DNA of 64,000 nt. Origin: Tessaracoccus lacteus (GTDB lineage Bacteria > Actinomycetota > Actinomycetes > Propionibacteriales > Propionibacteriaceae). Below, piece after piece: positions 26,489-35,511 of this stretch. The notes under the pieces were generated by a model. That model was not told where the DNA came from. It ran no database searches and was given only the letters and a program-made list of their open reading frames with translations. The stretch lies in assembly GCF_029917005.1 (NCBI RefSeq), contig NZ_CP123967.1, positions 2,232,001 to 2,296,000 of the forward strand, in the 5' to 3' direction. A program made the position numbers and the translations under genes. The first letter of the stretch is position 1. Each line of letters starts with the position of its first letter.

Positions 26489-27931
26489 ATGAGCAGCGCC
26501 ACCGCAGACAGCAACGGAAACCGTCGGGACCCCTTCTCGGAGGCCTTCAAGACCTTCATCGTCAGCGACTGGGCGCCCTACTCCTCCGAGCTGCCGGCCC
26601 AGCTGCCCGCGGTCCCCTGGGCTGCGGCCCGCCGAGAGCGTCTCGCCGCCGAGTTCCCGGGCGCGACGCTGGTCATCCCGGCCGGCCCGCTGAAGCAGCG
26701 CTCGAACGACTGCGACTTCCGCTTCCGCCCGCACTCGGCCTTCGCCTACTACACCGGCCTGGGCGAGGACCGCGAGCCCGACGCCGTGCTCGTCGTCGCC
26801 GGCGACGACGCCACCTTGTACTTCCGTCCCCGCGCACCCCGCACCGACCGCGAGTTCTACGCCGACTCGACCTACGGCGAGATGTGGGTCGGCCAGCGCG
26901 ACTCGGCCGAGGAGATGGCCGCGGCCACCGGCCTGAACGTCGCGCACATCGCCGACCTCGAGGCGCGGCTTGAGGCCTCCGGGACGCTGTACGTCATCCG
27001 TGAGGCTGACCAGGCCGTCACCGGGCTCGTCGACGAAGCCCGCGGCGACGAGGACCGCGACGGTGACGCCCGCCTGCAGGAGGTCACCTCCGGCGCCCGC
27101 TTCGTGAAGGACGAGTTCGAGGTCGGCGAGCTTCGCCGCGCCTGCGAGGCAACGAAGGTGGGCTTCGAGGCCGTCGTCGCCGACCTGCCCGCCGCCGTCG
27201 CCAACGGGCGAGGCGAGCGCTGGGTTGAGGGCATCTTCGGCCTGCACGCCCGCCACCTCGGCAACGCGGTCGGCTACGACACCATCGCCGCCGGCGGCGA
27301 CCATGCCAACACGCTGCACTGGATCCGCAACGACGGCGTCCTGCGCGACGGCGACCTGATGCTGATGGACGCGGGCGTCGAGGTGAACAGCCTCTACACG
27401 GCCGACGTGACCCGCACCATGCCGATCGGCGGCACGTTCAGCGAGCCCCAGCGGCGCGTGTACGAAGCCGTGCTCGCAGCCCAGGAGGCCGGCATCGCGG
27501 CCTGCCGGGCCGGGCTCCCGTTCTCCGGCGTGCACGCCGCCGCCATCCGCGTCGTCGCCGAGTTCCTCGCCGAGCTCGGCGTGCTGCCGGTCAGCGTCGA
27601 GGAGTCCCTGAGCCCCGAGGGCGGGCAGCACCGCCGCTGGATGGTGCACGGGACGTCGCACCACCTCGGCCTCGACGTGCACGACTGCGCGCACGCCCGC
27701 ACCGAGGACTACCGCGGCGGGAACCTGAAGGCCGGCATGTGCATCACGGTCGAGCCCGGCATCTACTTCAGGTCCACCGACCTGCTCGTGCCCGAGGAGT
27801 ACCGCGGCATCGGCGTGCGGATCGAGGACGACGTCCTCATCACCGACGGCGACCCCGTCAACCTCTCCGGCGCCCTGCTGCCCCGCTCCGCCGACGACGT
27901 CGAGGCCTGGATGGCTGGCCTCCGCGGCTGA
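26489..27931 (+). CDS. pepP: Xaa-Pro aminopeptidase (aminopeptidase P)
   Basis: A 480-residue cytoplasmic metallopeptidase that removes N-terminal residues preceding proline. The N-terminal creatinase-like domain (about 1-200) includes the FRPHSAFAYYTGL motif. The pita-bread domain supplies the metal ligands in MLMDAGVEV (Asp), TADVTRTMP (Asp), HGTSHHLGLDVHD (His), TVEPGIYF (Glu) and RIEDDVLIT (Glu). The start at 26489 is supported by the -10 box and by the family length. It is followed by a strong bidirectional hairpin. Confidence 0.95.
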   Translation: MSSATADSNGNRRDPFSEAFKTFIVSDWAPYSSELPAQLPAVPWAAARRERLAAEFPGATLVIPAGPLKQRSNDCDFRFRPHSAFAYYTGLGEDREPDAVLVVAGDDATLYFRPRAPRTDREFYADSTYGEMWVGQRDSAEEMAAATGLNVAHIADLEARLEASGTLYVIREADQAVTGLVDEARGDEDRDGDARLQEVTSGARFVKDEFEVGELRRACEATKVGFEAVVADLPAAVANGRGERWVEGIFGLHARHLGNAVGYDTIAAGGDHANTLHWIRNDGVLRDGDLMLMDAGVEVNSLYTADVTRTMPIGGTFSEPQRRVYEAVLAAQEAGIAACRAGLPFSGVHAAAIRVVAEFLAELGVLPVSVEESLSPEGGQHRRWMVHGTSHHLGLDVHDCAHARTEDYRGGNLKAGMCITVEPGIYFRSTDLLVPEEYRGIGVRIEDDVLITDGDPVNLSGALLPRSADDVEAWMAGLRG

Positions 27932-27950
27932 TCCCACACCCGGAAACGAA

Positions 27951-27981
27951 CGTGACCCCGGCCGAGGAGGCCGGGGTCACG
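27951..27981. terminator. Bidirectional terminator between pepP and the hydrolase gene
   Basis: A 13-bp perfect stem (27951-27963 with 27969-27981) has a 5-base loop. It lies between converging genes, 19 bases after the pepP stop. Confidence 0.75.
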
Positions 27982-27998
27982 CGCTTATCAGACCAGGA

Positions 27999-28823
27999 TC
28001 AGTCGCTGGACTCGCTGACCACGAGCGAGGCGACGTTGCCCGTGATGAACGAGCGGATGAGGTTCGCCGTCTCGACGGGGCGGGCGACGGGCACCTGGTG
28101 GGCGGCTCCGGCGACGACGTGCAGCGACGCGCGGGGCGCCGTCTCGGCGACGAGCTCGACGTTGGCGATCGGCGTCGAGGTGTCACGCTCGCCCGCGAGC
28201 AGCAGCAGCGGGGTGGTGATGTAGGGCAGGTCGGCGCGCACGTCGTGCACGGCCAGCGCGCGGCACAGCTGCGCATAGGAGTGGTCGTCGACGCTGGCGA
28301 GCGACTCCATGATGATGGAGACGACGGCGGGCTGCTCGGCTCGGAAAGAGGGCGTGAACCAGCGCTTGGTGGTCTCGTCGACCAGCTGCTGCGTTCCGGT
28401 GGCCTCGACCTGCTCGGCGCGCTCGACCCAGCGGGCTGGCTCCCCCACCGTCGCGGCGGAGGCGACGACCACGACACCCGAGAACAGATCGTCGTAGTCG
28501 CGCGCCAGGTGCAGGCCGATGGCACCGGAGATCGACAGGCCGGCGAAGTAGAGGGGCAGGTCGGCGCCGGCCTCCTCGCGGGCCTTCCGTGCGGCGGCCG
28601 CAATGCCGGCCGCAATGGCGTCGAGCGTGGGCTCGTCGGCGTCGTCCCAGACGGGGCCGAGCCCGGAGCCGGGCAGGTCGACGAACACGATCCGGGCGTC
28701 GTCGATCAGCTCACCGGCGACCCTGGTCCACTGGTGCGTGCTGTTGCCGCCGAGGCTGGGGCCGAGCAGCAGGATCCGCTGCGCCTTCGTGCCCCGGTTG
28801 TAGGTGATCGTGTTCAGTTCCAT
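27999..28823 (-). CDS. Alpha/beta-fold hydrolase
   Basis: A 274-residue hydrolase, similar in layout to 3-oxoadipate enol-lactonase-type enzymes. The oxyanion region is LLLGPSLGGNSTHQW, the nucleophile Ser lies in FAGLSISGAIGLHLA, the acid is likely Asp in LLLLAGERDTSTP, and the His lies in VAGAAHQVPVARP. The ATG at 28823 is preferred because GGAGG lies 8 bases upstream, while the one five codons earlier has no site. It follows the methyltransferase gene by 67 bases. The substrate is unknown. Confidence 0.8.
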   Translation of the reverse strand: MELNTITYNRGTKAQRILLLGPSLGGNSTHQWTRVAGELIDDARIVFVDLPGSGLGPVWDDADEPTLDAIAAGIAAAARKAREEAGADLPLYFAGLSISGAIGLHLARDYDDLFSGVVVVASAATVGEPARWVERAEQVEATGTQQLVDETTKRWFTPSFRAEQPAVVSIIMESLASVDDHSYAQLCRALAVHDVRADLPYITTPLLLLAGERDTSTPIANVELVAETAPRASLHVVAGAAHQVPVARPVETANLIRSFITGNVASLVVSESSD

Positions 28824-28890
28824 CAGCGGTGCCTCCATCGAGTTCCAACGGTGACCAACCTACCCGAGCGCCCCGGTGGCGGGTCCAGTG

Positions 28891-29496
28891 CTACAGCTTG
28901 CCGAGAGCCTGCACCACGGAGCCGAGCCCCTGGTGTGCCATGCCCTCGAAGATGCGCCTCTCGACGAGGCGGACGTCGAGGTGCCAGCCGACCCAGTCCT
29001 CCTGCACGGCACCGCGGGTGACGAGCAGCTCGGGGTCCTTCGGGCCGCCGGTGCCGAGCATCAGCTGGGCCGGCGTGTACGCCTCTAGCACCAGCGTCGC
29101 GCCGGGCGCGCACTGCGCCGTGGCGGCGCTCGCGACCCTGCGCCTCAGCTCGGCGGGCAGGTGCACGAAGATCATCACGACGGCGTCCCACGGCGGCTCC
29201 GGGGCCGGCTCGTCTGCCCAGTCGGCAAGGTCGACGCAGCGCGTCTCGATGCTGACGCCCTTCTCGGCGGCCAGTGCCTCGGCCTTCGCCAGGCCGACCC
29301 GGGAGAAGTCCAGGCTGACGACGTCGTGCCCCTTCGACGCGAGGAACACGCCGTTGCGGCCCTCCCCGTCGCCGAGGCACAGTACGCGGGAAGCGGGCTT
29401 CAGGAAACGGGCCTGCGCGGCGAGGAAGTCGTTGGGCCGGTAGCCGAAGACGTGGTTGGGGTGCGAGTACCGCTCGTCCCAGAACTCCGCGGTCAC
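28891..29496 (-). CDS. Class I SAM-dependent methyltransferase (TehB-like)
   Basis: A 201-residue enzyme with a short N-terminus (FWDERYSHPNHVFGYRPNDFL) and motif I VLCLGDGEGRNGVFLA (near residue 40), as in TehB/thiopurine-type small-molecule methyltransferases. The GTG start overlaps the stress-protein stop (GTGA). The substrate is unknown; oxyanion or xenobiotic methylation is possible from the family. Confidence 0.8.
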   Translation of the reverse strand: MTAEFWDERYSHPNHVFGYRPNDFLAAQARFLKPASRVLCLGDGEGRNGVFLASKGHDVVSLDFSRVGLAKAEALAAEKGVSIETRCVDLADWADEPAPEPPWDAVVMIFVHLPAELRRRVASAATAQCAPGATLVLEAYTPAQLMLGTGGPKDPELLVTRGAVQEDWVGWHLDVRLVERRIFEGMAHQGLGSVVQALGKL

Positions 29497-29993
29497 TCAA
29501 ACATGGCGGCGCGGGCGCCGGGTCGGGAGGCGAGCAGGTCGCGAGCCTCCTGGGCGACCTTGTGCTCCGCGAGCACCTCGTACGTCGCCGCGACCGTCTG
29601 GCGGGCGGAGTTGAAGTCCCGCTTGCCGCCACTCAGCGCGTAGCCGAGCCCGCTGGCGATCACGCCGAACAGAATGCCCATCGCCAGGCCGACCCAGACG
29701 ATCTGCAACCCCGCGTTCGCCATGAAGAGGTAGAGCATCAGGCCGACGAAGAGTCCGCTCGTGATGCCGGAGACCGCGCCCTGCGCCAGGACCGTGCCCC
29801 ACGTCCGTCGCCCCGTGACGCGCTCCAGCATCTTCAGGTTCGAGCCGACGATCATCAGGTTCTGGATGGCGAACTTCTGGTCCGCCAGGAAGTCGACCGC
29901 GGCCTGTGCCTCCTCGTACGTGGGGTACTCGGCCACTTGCTGGGGGAACTCCAGCCTCATGAGCTTGCCCATCGGGCTGAGCGACTCGGTCAC
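29493..29993 (-). CDS. General-stress-protein (17M-like) membrane protein
   Basis: A 166-residue protein. The N-terminal domain (13-60: QQVAEYPTYEEAQAAVDFLA, FAIQNLMIVGSNLKMLE) is the general-stress-protein 17M-like ferredoxin-fold module. It is followed by two hydrophobic helices (about 75-95 and 98-120) and a C-terminal repeat-like segment. The GTG at 29993 is chosen for a GAGGAG site 8 bases upstream. It heads a stress protein-methyltransferase-hydrolase run and is divergent from the CBS-domain gene. Confidence 0.75.
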   Translation of the reverse strand: MTESLSPMGKLMRLEFPQQVAEYPTYEEAQAAVDFLADQKFAIQNLMIVGSNLKMLERVTGRRTWGTVLAQGAVSGITSGLFVGLMLYLFMANAGLQIVWVGLAMGILFGVIASGLGYALSGGKRDFNSARQTVAATYEVLAEHKVAQEARDLLASRPGARAAMFE

Positions 29994-30052
29994 GGGGATT
30001 CTCCTCACGGAATGTCTGCGCTGCCACTCGAACTTACCCTGCCGCCGGGCAC

Positions 30053-30058
30053 TACTGT
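30053..30058 (+). promoter_or_regulatory. -10 box (TACTGT) for the MgtE-N/CBS gene
   Basis: TACTGT ends 7 bases before the ATG at 30066, a leaderless layout. Confidence 0.5.
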
Positions 30059-30065
30059 GACCCTT

Positions 30066-31331
30066 ATGGTCGACACGCAGGTCTTCATCTCCAGGGTCAT
30101 TGGCCTGCCCATCATCGACGCCTCGGGCGATCAGGTGGGCCGGGTCAAGGATGTGGTGTGTTATCTCCGGGCCGACAACCGGCCGCCCAGGGTGAAGGGA
30201 CTGGTCGCGGAGCTGTTCGGCCGCACCCGCATCTTCGTGCCCATGCTGCGCGTGCACGGCGTCTCCCCGACCCACGTCGCCATCCAGGGACAGGTCGACA
30301 CCCGGAAGTTCCAGCGCCGCGAGACCGAACTGCTGGTCGCCGCGGACCTGCTCGACCGGCCCATCGAGAGGGAGCGGCCCACCCGCATCCTCGACGTCGC
30401 GATGGCGCAGGTCCGCAACCGGGAGTGGGACCTGACGACCGTCGCCCTGCAGGCAACCAGCCGGGCGGGCAGGTTCGGGTTCGGCACCCGGTCCGAGCCG
30501 GAACTCGTGTCCTGGTCGAAGGTGCCCTCCCTGGTGATGCGCACGGGCCGCACCGCCGCCCACCTGATCGCCGAGTTCTCCGACATGAAGGCCGCCGACA
30601 TCGCGCAGGAGCTGCACGATCTGGAGCCGGACAAGCTCGCCGCGGTCGTCGAGGCCCTCGACGACGAGACGCTGGCCGAGGCTCTGGAGGAGTTGCCGGA
30701 GGATGAGCAGATCGACCTGATCCGCCAGCTGGACACCGAGCGGGCCGCCGACGTGCTCGCGGAGATGGATCCCGACGACGCGGCCGACCTGATCAGGGAC
30801 CTGCCTACCGACGTCGCCGAGGACCTGCTGCAGCGCATGGAGCCCGACGAGGCCTCCGACGTGCGCCGCCTCCTGATCTACGAGGAGTTCACGGCCGGCG
30901 GCATGATGACGCCGGAGCCGGTGATCCTCGACACCGACGCCACCGTCGCGCAGGCGCTGGCCAACGTCCGCAAGGAGTCCCTGACCCCGGCGCTGGCGTC
31001 CATGGTGTTCGTCACCCGCCCGCCGCTGGAGACGCCGTCGGGACGCTACGTCGGTGCCGTCCACACCCAGCGGCTGCTGCGCGAGCCCCCCACCACGCTC
31101 GTCGCGACGCTGCTGGACGACAACCTGGAGCCCCTGGGCCCGGACGCGCCGTTGGCCCAGGTCAGCCGGTTCTTCGCCACCTACAACCTGGTCGTGGCGC
31201 CCGTCGTCAACGACTCGGACCACCTCCTCGGGGCTGTCACGGTCGACGATGTGCTGGACCACATGCTGCCCGACGATTGGCGCGGCGATCAGATGGACGA
31301 GGTAGAGGCGAGCGAGGTGAGCGGTGTCTGA
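30066..31331 (+). CDS. MgtE intracellular-N domain and CBS-pair protein without a channel domain
   Basis: A 421-residue soluble protein. A PRC-barrel-like N-terminal region (about 1-130, with IIDASGDQVGRVKDVV) precedes an MgtE-N superhelical domain (about 165-280, with repeated LEELPEDEQIDLI, DPDDAADLIRDLP and MEPDEASDVRRLL). Two CBS motifs follow (about 285-410, with TAGGMMTPEPVIL and AVTVDDVLDHMLPDDW). In MgtE channels these domains sense Mg2+, but no transmembrane part follows here. It overlaps the DUF1003 gene by 8 bases. A regulatory or partner role in Mg2+ or metal handling is an inference. Confidence 0.85.
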   Translation: MVDTQVFISRVIGLPIIDASGDQVGRVKDVVCYLRADNRPPRVKGLVAELFGRTRIFVPMLRVHGVSPTHVAIQGQVDTRKFQRRETELLVAADLLDRPIERERPTRILDVAMAQVRNREWDLTTVALQATSRAGRFGFGTRSEPELVSWSKVPSLVMRTGRTAAHLIAEFSDMKAADIAQELHDLEPDKLAAVVEALDDETLAEALEELPEDEQIDLIRQLDTERAADVLAEMDPDDAADLIRDLPTDVAEDLLQRMEPDEASDVRRLLIYEEFTAGGMMTPEPVILDTDATVAQALANVRKESLTPALASMVFVTRPPLETPSGRYVGAVHTQRLLREPPTTLVATLLDDNLEPLGPDAPLAQVSRFFATYNLVVAPVVNDSDHLLGAVTVDDVLDHMLPDDWRGDQMDEVEASEVSGV

Positions 31332-31824
31332 GCGCGAGCACAACCCCCTGTCCCAGCCGGGACGACGCTCCCGGATGCCGAAGGTCGCCCTCGACTCCGA
31401 GACCTTCGGCCGCTTCGCCGAGGGCGTCGCGAGCTTCATGGGCACCGCGCAGTTCCTGGTCTGGATGACGGTCTTCGTCGTCCTCTGGGTCGCGTTCAAC
31501 GTCATCGGCCTGTTCGGGTTCCGGTGGGACCCCTACCCCTTCATCCTCCTGAACCTGTTCTTCTCGACGCAGGCGTCCTACTCCGCGCCGCTGATCCTGC
31601 TCGCGCAGAACCGCCAGGAGCGTCGCGACCAGCTGAGCCTGGAGGAGGACCGCCGGATCGCGGCGCAGTCGCGGGCCGACATGGACTTCCTTGCCCGCGA
31701 GATCGCATCAATCAGGATGCACCTGGGCGACCTGGCCACCCGGGACTTCGTCCGCGGCGAGCTGCGCAGCGAGCTGCGTGAGCTGGGCGACCGCCTGACG
31801 CAGGCCGAGGAGAAGACGACGTGA
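31324..31824 (+). CDS. DUF1003 membrane protein
   Basis: A 166-residue protein with two central helices (about 42-62 and 73-92). They carry the DUF1003 signature: WVAFNVIG, then RWDPYPFILLNLFFSTQASY and APLILLAQNRQ. A charged coiled-coil-like C-terminus (about 97-166) follows. The GTG start lies inside the preceding gene. In other actinobacteria this family also neighbours the MgtE-N/CBS protein. The function is unknown. Confidence 0.85.
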   Translation: MSEREHNPLSQPGRRSRMPKVALDSETFGRFAEGVASFMGTAQFLVWMTVFVVLWVAFNVIGLFGFRWDPYPFILLNLFFSTQASYSAPLILLAQNRQERRDQLSLEEDRRIAAQSRADMDFLAREIASIRMHLGDLATRDFVRGELRSELRELGDRLTQAEEKTT

Positions 31825-32195
31825 TCGACGAGGGCTCCGGGGACGTGGCGGAGGTCAAGGTCCAGCCCGCCACCTCCGTCAGGTGGTTCGGAGTGGTCCT
31901 GCTCGTGGGGCATGTCGCGCTGCTGGCCGTCGGGGCCCTCGCCCTGTGGCGCATCGCGGGCGGCTGGTGGGTCGGCGCGGCTGCCGCCGCCGTCTTCATC
32001 GTGGGCTACGCGGCGATGTGGCGGTTCCTGCTGGCGCCGGGGTCGAGGAGCAGGCTCGGCTACCGCGAACGGCTGACGGTGTCGTTGATCGTGGGTCCGA
32101 TCGTCGTGCTGCTCGGCAGCCTGTCGGGGCTGTGGCTGCTGGGGCTGGTGGCGACGAGCATCGTGCTGCTCGGCGACGCACTCAACGAGAGCTGA
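31821..32195 (+). CDS. Small membrane protein of unknown function
   Basis: A 124-residue protein with four hydrophobic segments (about 21-42, 46-66, 84-102, 104-121) and a short acidic N-terminus. The GTG start overlaps the DUF1003 stop by 4 bases. Nothing in it points to a catalytic function. Translational coupling suggests it works with the two proteins upstream. Confidence 0.65.
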   Translation: MIDEGSGDVAEVKVQPATSVRWFGVVLLVGHVALLAVGALALWRIAGGWWVGAAAAAVFIVGYAAMWRFLLAPGSRSRLGYRERLTVSLIVGPIVVLLGSLSGLWLLGLVATSIVLLGDALNES

Positions 32196-32229
32196 GCCCG
32201 CGGCTTTTCCACATCGCCGGACCGGTCGG

Positions 32230-32235
32230 TAGACT
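32230..32235 (+). promoter_or_regulatory. -10 box (TAGACT) for the MFS-mrp genes
   Basis: TAGACT lies 79 bases before the MFS start, leaving a leader of roughly 70 bases that ends in an AGGAGA ribosome-binding site (about 32305-32310). Confidence 0.45.
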
Positions 32236-32314
32236 GCCCGAAGAACACGGGTACCGCGCGCTGGGAGGTCGGGACGTCGCGCACGACACGGCCCTGCCGT
32301 ACCCAGGAGACCTG

Positions 32315-33565
32315 ATGTCATCCGGATTCTCGACCATGCGCGCCGCCTTCGGCGCCGACTACTTCATCGTCTCGGCGCTTGCACGGCTCCCGCTGTCCAT
32401 GCTCGTGCTGGGCGTCCTGACCTTCGTATCGCACTCCACGGGCCAGCTGTCCTCGGCCGGCGCCGCCTCCGCCATCGCCGGCGTGGGGGTCGCGGTCGGC
32501 GCCCCGCTCTCGGGCGCGGCCGCGGACCGCTGGGGCCAGCGCGCGACACTGCTGGCCGGCGCCCTCGCCTACTGCGCCTCACTTCTCTGGCTGCTGGCGG
32601 CCGGGACGCCCGGCGACGGGCCGCTCGCCTTCGGCCCGGGGCTGGCGGCCGCCGCCTTCTGCGCCGGTCTCGTCGTGCCCCAGTGCGGACCGATGACCAG
32701 GGTCCGCTGGATCCGGCGGCTGGCCGGGCGCGACGCGCACGCACTGACCGCCGCACAGGGCTACGAGTCCACGATCGACGAGCTGAGCTTCGTCCTCGGC
32801 CCCGCCGCGGTCGGCATCATCGCCGTCGTCGCCGGCCCCGCCGCCCCGCTCTGGGTTGCGCTCGCGCTGACCGTCGTGACCGTCCCCTGGTTCGCCCTGC
32901 ACCGCAGCTCGGCCTCGGGGACCGCGCATCGGGGCGCGGCCACCGCCGCGACCGCCGACCGCGTGCCGTGGGCGCTGGTCGGGGTGCTGCTGCTCGGCAT
33001 GCTCAGCATCGGCACCGTGTTCGGGTCCCTGGCCACCACGACGACGGCGTTCGTCACCGAGGCCGGCCAGCCTGACATCGGCGGCCTGGTCTACGCCGCC
33101 ATCGGCATCACCTCGGGGCTCGGCGCCCTCAGCGTCGCCCGCTGGCCCTCCCGCTGGTCGTCGGCCCGCCGATGGATCGGCTGCGGCATCGTGCTGGTGC
33201 CGATGGTCGCGTTGCTGTGGCTCACCGCCACCCCCTGGCAGCTGTCGCTGCTGTTCCTGCTCGTCGGGGCCCCCATCGGCCCTGTGCTGGTCACGGTCTT
33301 CACCGCGGCCGGCGGCGCGACGCCGGCCGGCAGGCTCGGGCTGGTGATGACGCTGCTGAGCGCCGGCGTGACGCTCGGCACCTCCATCGGGAACTGGGCG
33401 GGCGGCTCCCTGGCGGAGACGGGCGGGCACGCCGCGTCACTGTGGGTGACGTTCGCGGCGGGCTGCGCAGTACTCGTCAGCGGCGTCCTCTACGCCACAC
33501 GCGAAGCCCTTGACCGACCCCGGAACTTGCAACGGGCCACTGAGGGCGCAAAATTGGAACAGTGA
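32315..33565 (+). CDS. Major facilitator superfamily transporter
   Basis: A 416-residue membrane protein with about twelve helices and the MFS loop signature GAAADRWGQRATLL between helices 2 and 3. Its central cytoplasmic loop (about 200-225) is polar. Substrate and direction cannot be told; an efflux-type MFS is likely. The ATG at 32315 follows AGGAGA. The stop overlaps the GTG of the Mrp gene (GTGA). Confidence 0.85.
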   Translation: MSSGFSTMRAAFGADYFIVSALARLPLSMLVLGVLTFVSHSTGQLSSAGAASAIAGVGVAVGAPLSGAAADRWGQRATLLAGALAYCASLLWLLAAGTPGDGPLAFGPGLAAAAFCAGLVVPQCGPMTRVRWIRRLAGRDAHALTAAQGYESTIDELSFVLGPAAVGIIAVVAGPAAPLWVALALTVVTVPWFALHRSSASGTAHRGAATAATADRVPWALVGVLLLGMLSIGTVFGSLATTTTAFVTEAGQPDIGGLVYAAIGITSGLGALSVARWPSRWSSARRWIGCGIVLVPMVALLWLTATPWQLSLLFLLVGAPIGPVLVTVFTAAGGATPAGRLGLVMTLLSAGVTLGTSIGNWAGGSLAETGGHAASLWVTFAAGCAVLVSGVLYATREALDRPRNLQRATEGAKLEQ

Positions 33566-34713
33566 GCGAACACCCACTGCTACCCCATATCCGCGCGGCG
33601 CTGCACCAGGTCGAGGACCCGGAGATCCGCCGCCCCATCACCGAGCTCGGCATGGTCGACGACATCGCGGTCACCGACGACGGTGACGTCGCGGTGCGCG
33701 TGCTGCTGACCGTGTCCGGCTGCCCGATGCGCGCCGAACTCACCAACCGCGTCACGTCCGCCGTCGAGCCGCTCGAGGGTGTTCGCAGCGTGTCGGTCGA
33801 GCTCGGTGTCATGAACGACGAGCAGCGCGACGCGATGCGCACCATGCTGCGCGGCGGCCAGGTCGAGCGGAAGATCCCGTTCGCCGAGCCCGGCAACCTG
33901 ACGCGCGTCATCGCCGTGGCCTCCGGCAAGGGCGGCGTGGGCAAGTCGTCCGTCACGGTCAACCTGGCGCTGGCGCTCGCGAAGCAGGGCCGCTCGGTCG
34001 GCATCCTCGACGCAGACATCTACGGCCACTCCATCCCCGACCTGCTGGGGCTCGGCGACGCGCGTCCGACCGTCGTCGACGACATGATTCTGCCCGTCCC
34101 CGCGATCGGTGGTCTCAAGGTCATCTCCGTGGGCATGCTGAAGCCGTCGCGCGACCAGGTCGTCGCCTGGCGCGGACCGATCCTGGACCGAGCGCTGACG
34201 CAGCTGCTCGCCGACGTCTACTGGGGCGACCTCGACTACCTGCTGCTCGACCTGCCCCCCGGCACGGGCGACGTGGCGATGAGCCTCGGGCAGAAGATCC
34301 CCACCTCCGAGGTGCTGGTCGTCACCACCCCGCAGTCTGCGGCCTCCGAGGTGGCGGAACGCGCTGGCACCATGGCCCACATCCTGGAGCAGCGCGTGCT
34401 CGGCGTCGTGGAGAACATGAGCTGGCTCGAGACGCTGTGCCCTCACTGCGGCCAGACGCACCGCATCGAGCTGTTCGGCGCCGGCGGCGGCACGCTGGTC
34501 GCCGGGGCCCTGACCGAGCGCCTCGTCTACGACGTGCCGCTGCTCACGCAGGTCCCCTTCGACGAGGCTCTGCTGGCCGGCGGCGACCGCGGCACGCCCA
34601 TCGTGGAGACGCACCCGGACCACCCGGCCGCCGCGGCGATCATCGAGCTCGCCGCCAGGGTCGCGGACTCGAAGCGCGGCCTGCTGGGCCAGCGCCTGCC
34701 GCTGCACACCTGA
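33562..34713 (+). CDS. mrp: Mrp/ApbC/NBP35-type Fe-S cluster carrier ATPase
   Basis: A 383-residue P-loop protein. The N-terminal MIP18-like domain (about 1-90, with LLTVSGCPMR) precedes the deviant Walker A GKGGVGKSS (near residue 119). DADIYGHSIPDLLG, LLLDLPPGTGD and the C-terminal CPHCG pair, which can hold a bridging cluster, follow. The family assembles or transfers Fe-S clusters. The GTG start is coupled to the MFS stop. Confidence 0.93.
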   Translation: MSEHPLLPHIRAALHQVEDPEIRRPITELGMVDDIAVTDDGDVAVRVLLTVSGCPMRAELTNRVTSAVEPLEGVRSVSVELGVMNDEQRDAMRTMLRGGQVERKIPFAEPGNLTRVIAVASGKGGVGKSSVTVNLALALAKQGRSVGILDADIYGHSIPDLLGLGDARPTVVDDMILPVPAIGGLKVISVGMLKPSRDQVVAWRGPILDRALTQLLADVYWGDLDYLLLDLPPGTGDVAMSLGQKIPTSEVLVVTTPQSAASEVAERAGTMAHILEQRVLGVVENMSWLETLCPHCGQTHRIELFGAGGGTLVAGALTERLVYDVPLLTQVPFDEALLAGGDRGTPIVETHPDHPAAAAIIELAARVADSKRGLLGQRLPLHT

Positions 34714-34723
34714 GGCGGGCGCG

Positions 34724-35056
34724 GTGTACGTCGTCGTCTGCTTCGTCCCGGCCACCCACGCGGACGACGTGCGCGTTGCGCTGGCTGGGGCCGGGGCGGG
34801 GGCGATCGGCGAGTACACGGCGTGCAGCTTCTCGGCTACGGGGGAGGGACGGTTCCGTCCCTCCCCCGCGGCCGAGCCGTTCATCGGGTCGGCCGGAGAG
34901 CTGGCGGTCGTCGACGAGGTGCGGGTGGAGTGTGTGTGCGCCGACGGGGCCGTCCGCGCCGCGGTGGCGGCGATGCTCGCCGCCCACCCCTACGAGGAGC
35001 CGGCCTGGCATTGCCACCGGGCCGTGACCAGCGTCGACGAGCTGCCCGGGGACTGA
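34724..35056 (+). CDS. Stand-alone NIF3/YqfO-insert-like small protein
   Basis: A 110-residue protein with the layout of the CutA-like insert domain of YqfO/NIF3 proteins: N-terminal VVVCFVPATHADDVRVAL, GAGAIGEYTACSF, GRFRPS, FIGSAGELAVVDEVRVE and AHPYEEPAW. The dinuclear-metal NIF3 core is absent, so this is the insert domain alone, a form also seen in other bacteria. The GTG start lies 10 bases after mrp. The function is unknown. Confidence 0.75.
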   Translation: MYVVVCFVPATHADDVRVALAGAGAGAIGEYTACSFSATGEGRFRPSPAAEPFIGSAGELAVVDEVRVECVCADGAVRAAVAAMLAAHPYEEPAWHCHRAVTSVDELPGD

Positions 35057-35060
35057 CGAG

Positions 35061-35480
35061 CTACGTCGCCTCGGAGTCGAACGGGCTCACGTCGTGTCCG
35101 GCCCCGAGCGCCTCCGGCGCCGGCGCCGCGGCGAGCGCCACCGACGGGTCGAGCTTCGCGGCGGACTCGAGGTCCCTGGTCCCCTCCTGCAGTGACTTCG
35201 CAGACTGCTCGAGCTCCCGCTTCGCCTCGTCGATGAGCGCGATCTCCTCGCGCATGTGCTTCGTGACGAACGTCCTGGGGTTCAGGTCCTTCAGCTCCAG
35301 GTCCGCGTACTCGGGGCCGAGTTCGGTGCTGAGCGTGTTCTTGGCGTTGTTCGCGATGTCGCGGAGATAGACGATGATCCGGGCGGCCTTGCGGGAGTAC
35401 TCCGGCAGGCGCTCCGGCCCGAACAGGACGATGGCGAGCACCAGGATGAGGATGAGATCCACGCCGTCGATACCGAACAC
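35061..35480 (-). CDS. tatB: Sec-independent protein translocase subunit TatB
   Basis: A 139-residue Tat component. It has one N-terminal helix (about 7-22, DLILILVLAIVLFGPERLPE), whose GPERLPE hinge is diagnostic. An amphipathic helix (SRKAARIIVYLRDIANNAKN) and an acidic C-terminal tail follow. With TatC it recognises twin-arginine signal peptides. It lies directly downstream of the anti-sigma gene, the place it has next to sigE in mycobacteria. Confidence 0.92.
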   Translation of the reverse strand: MFGIDGVDLILILVLAIVLFGPERLPEYSRKAARIIVYLRDIANNAKNTLSTELGPEYADLELKDLNPRTFVTKHMREEIALIDEAKRELEQSAKSLQEGTRDLESAAKLDPSVALAAAPAPEALGAGHDVSPFDSEAT

Positions 35481-35511
35481 GTCCCCAAGGGTACCTTCCG
35501 CGGCCGGGGAC

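Noticed and set aside
25685-27937. 750-codon minus-strand frame across pepP
   Set aside because: It is a shadow of pepP and the TRIC-like gene; no domain is recognisable and it spans the pepP promoter.
29493-31505. Long minus-strand extension of the stress-protein frame through the CBS gene
   Set aside because: The stress protein has a good GTG with GAGGAG at 29993; the extension only mirrors the plus-strand CBS gene.
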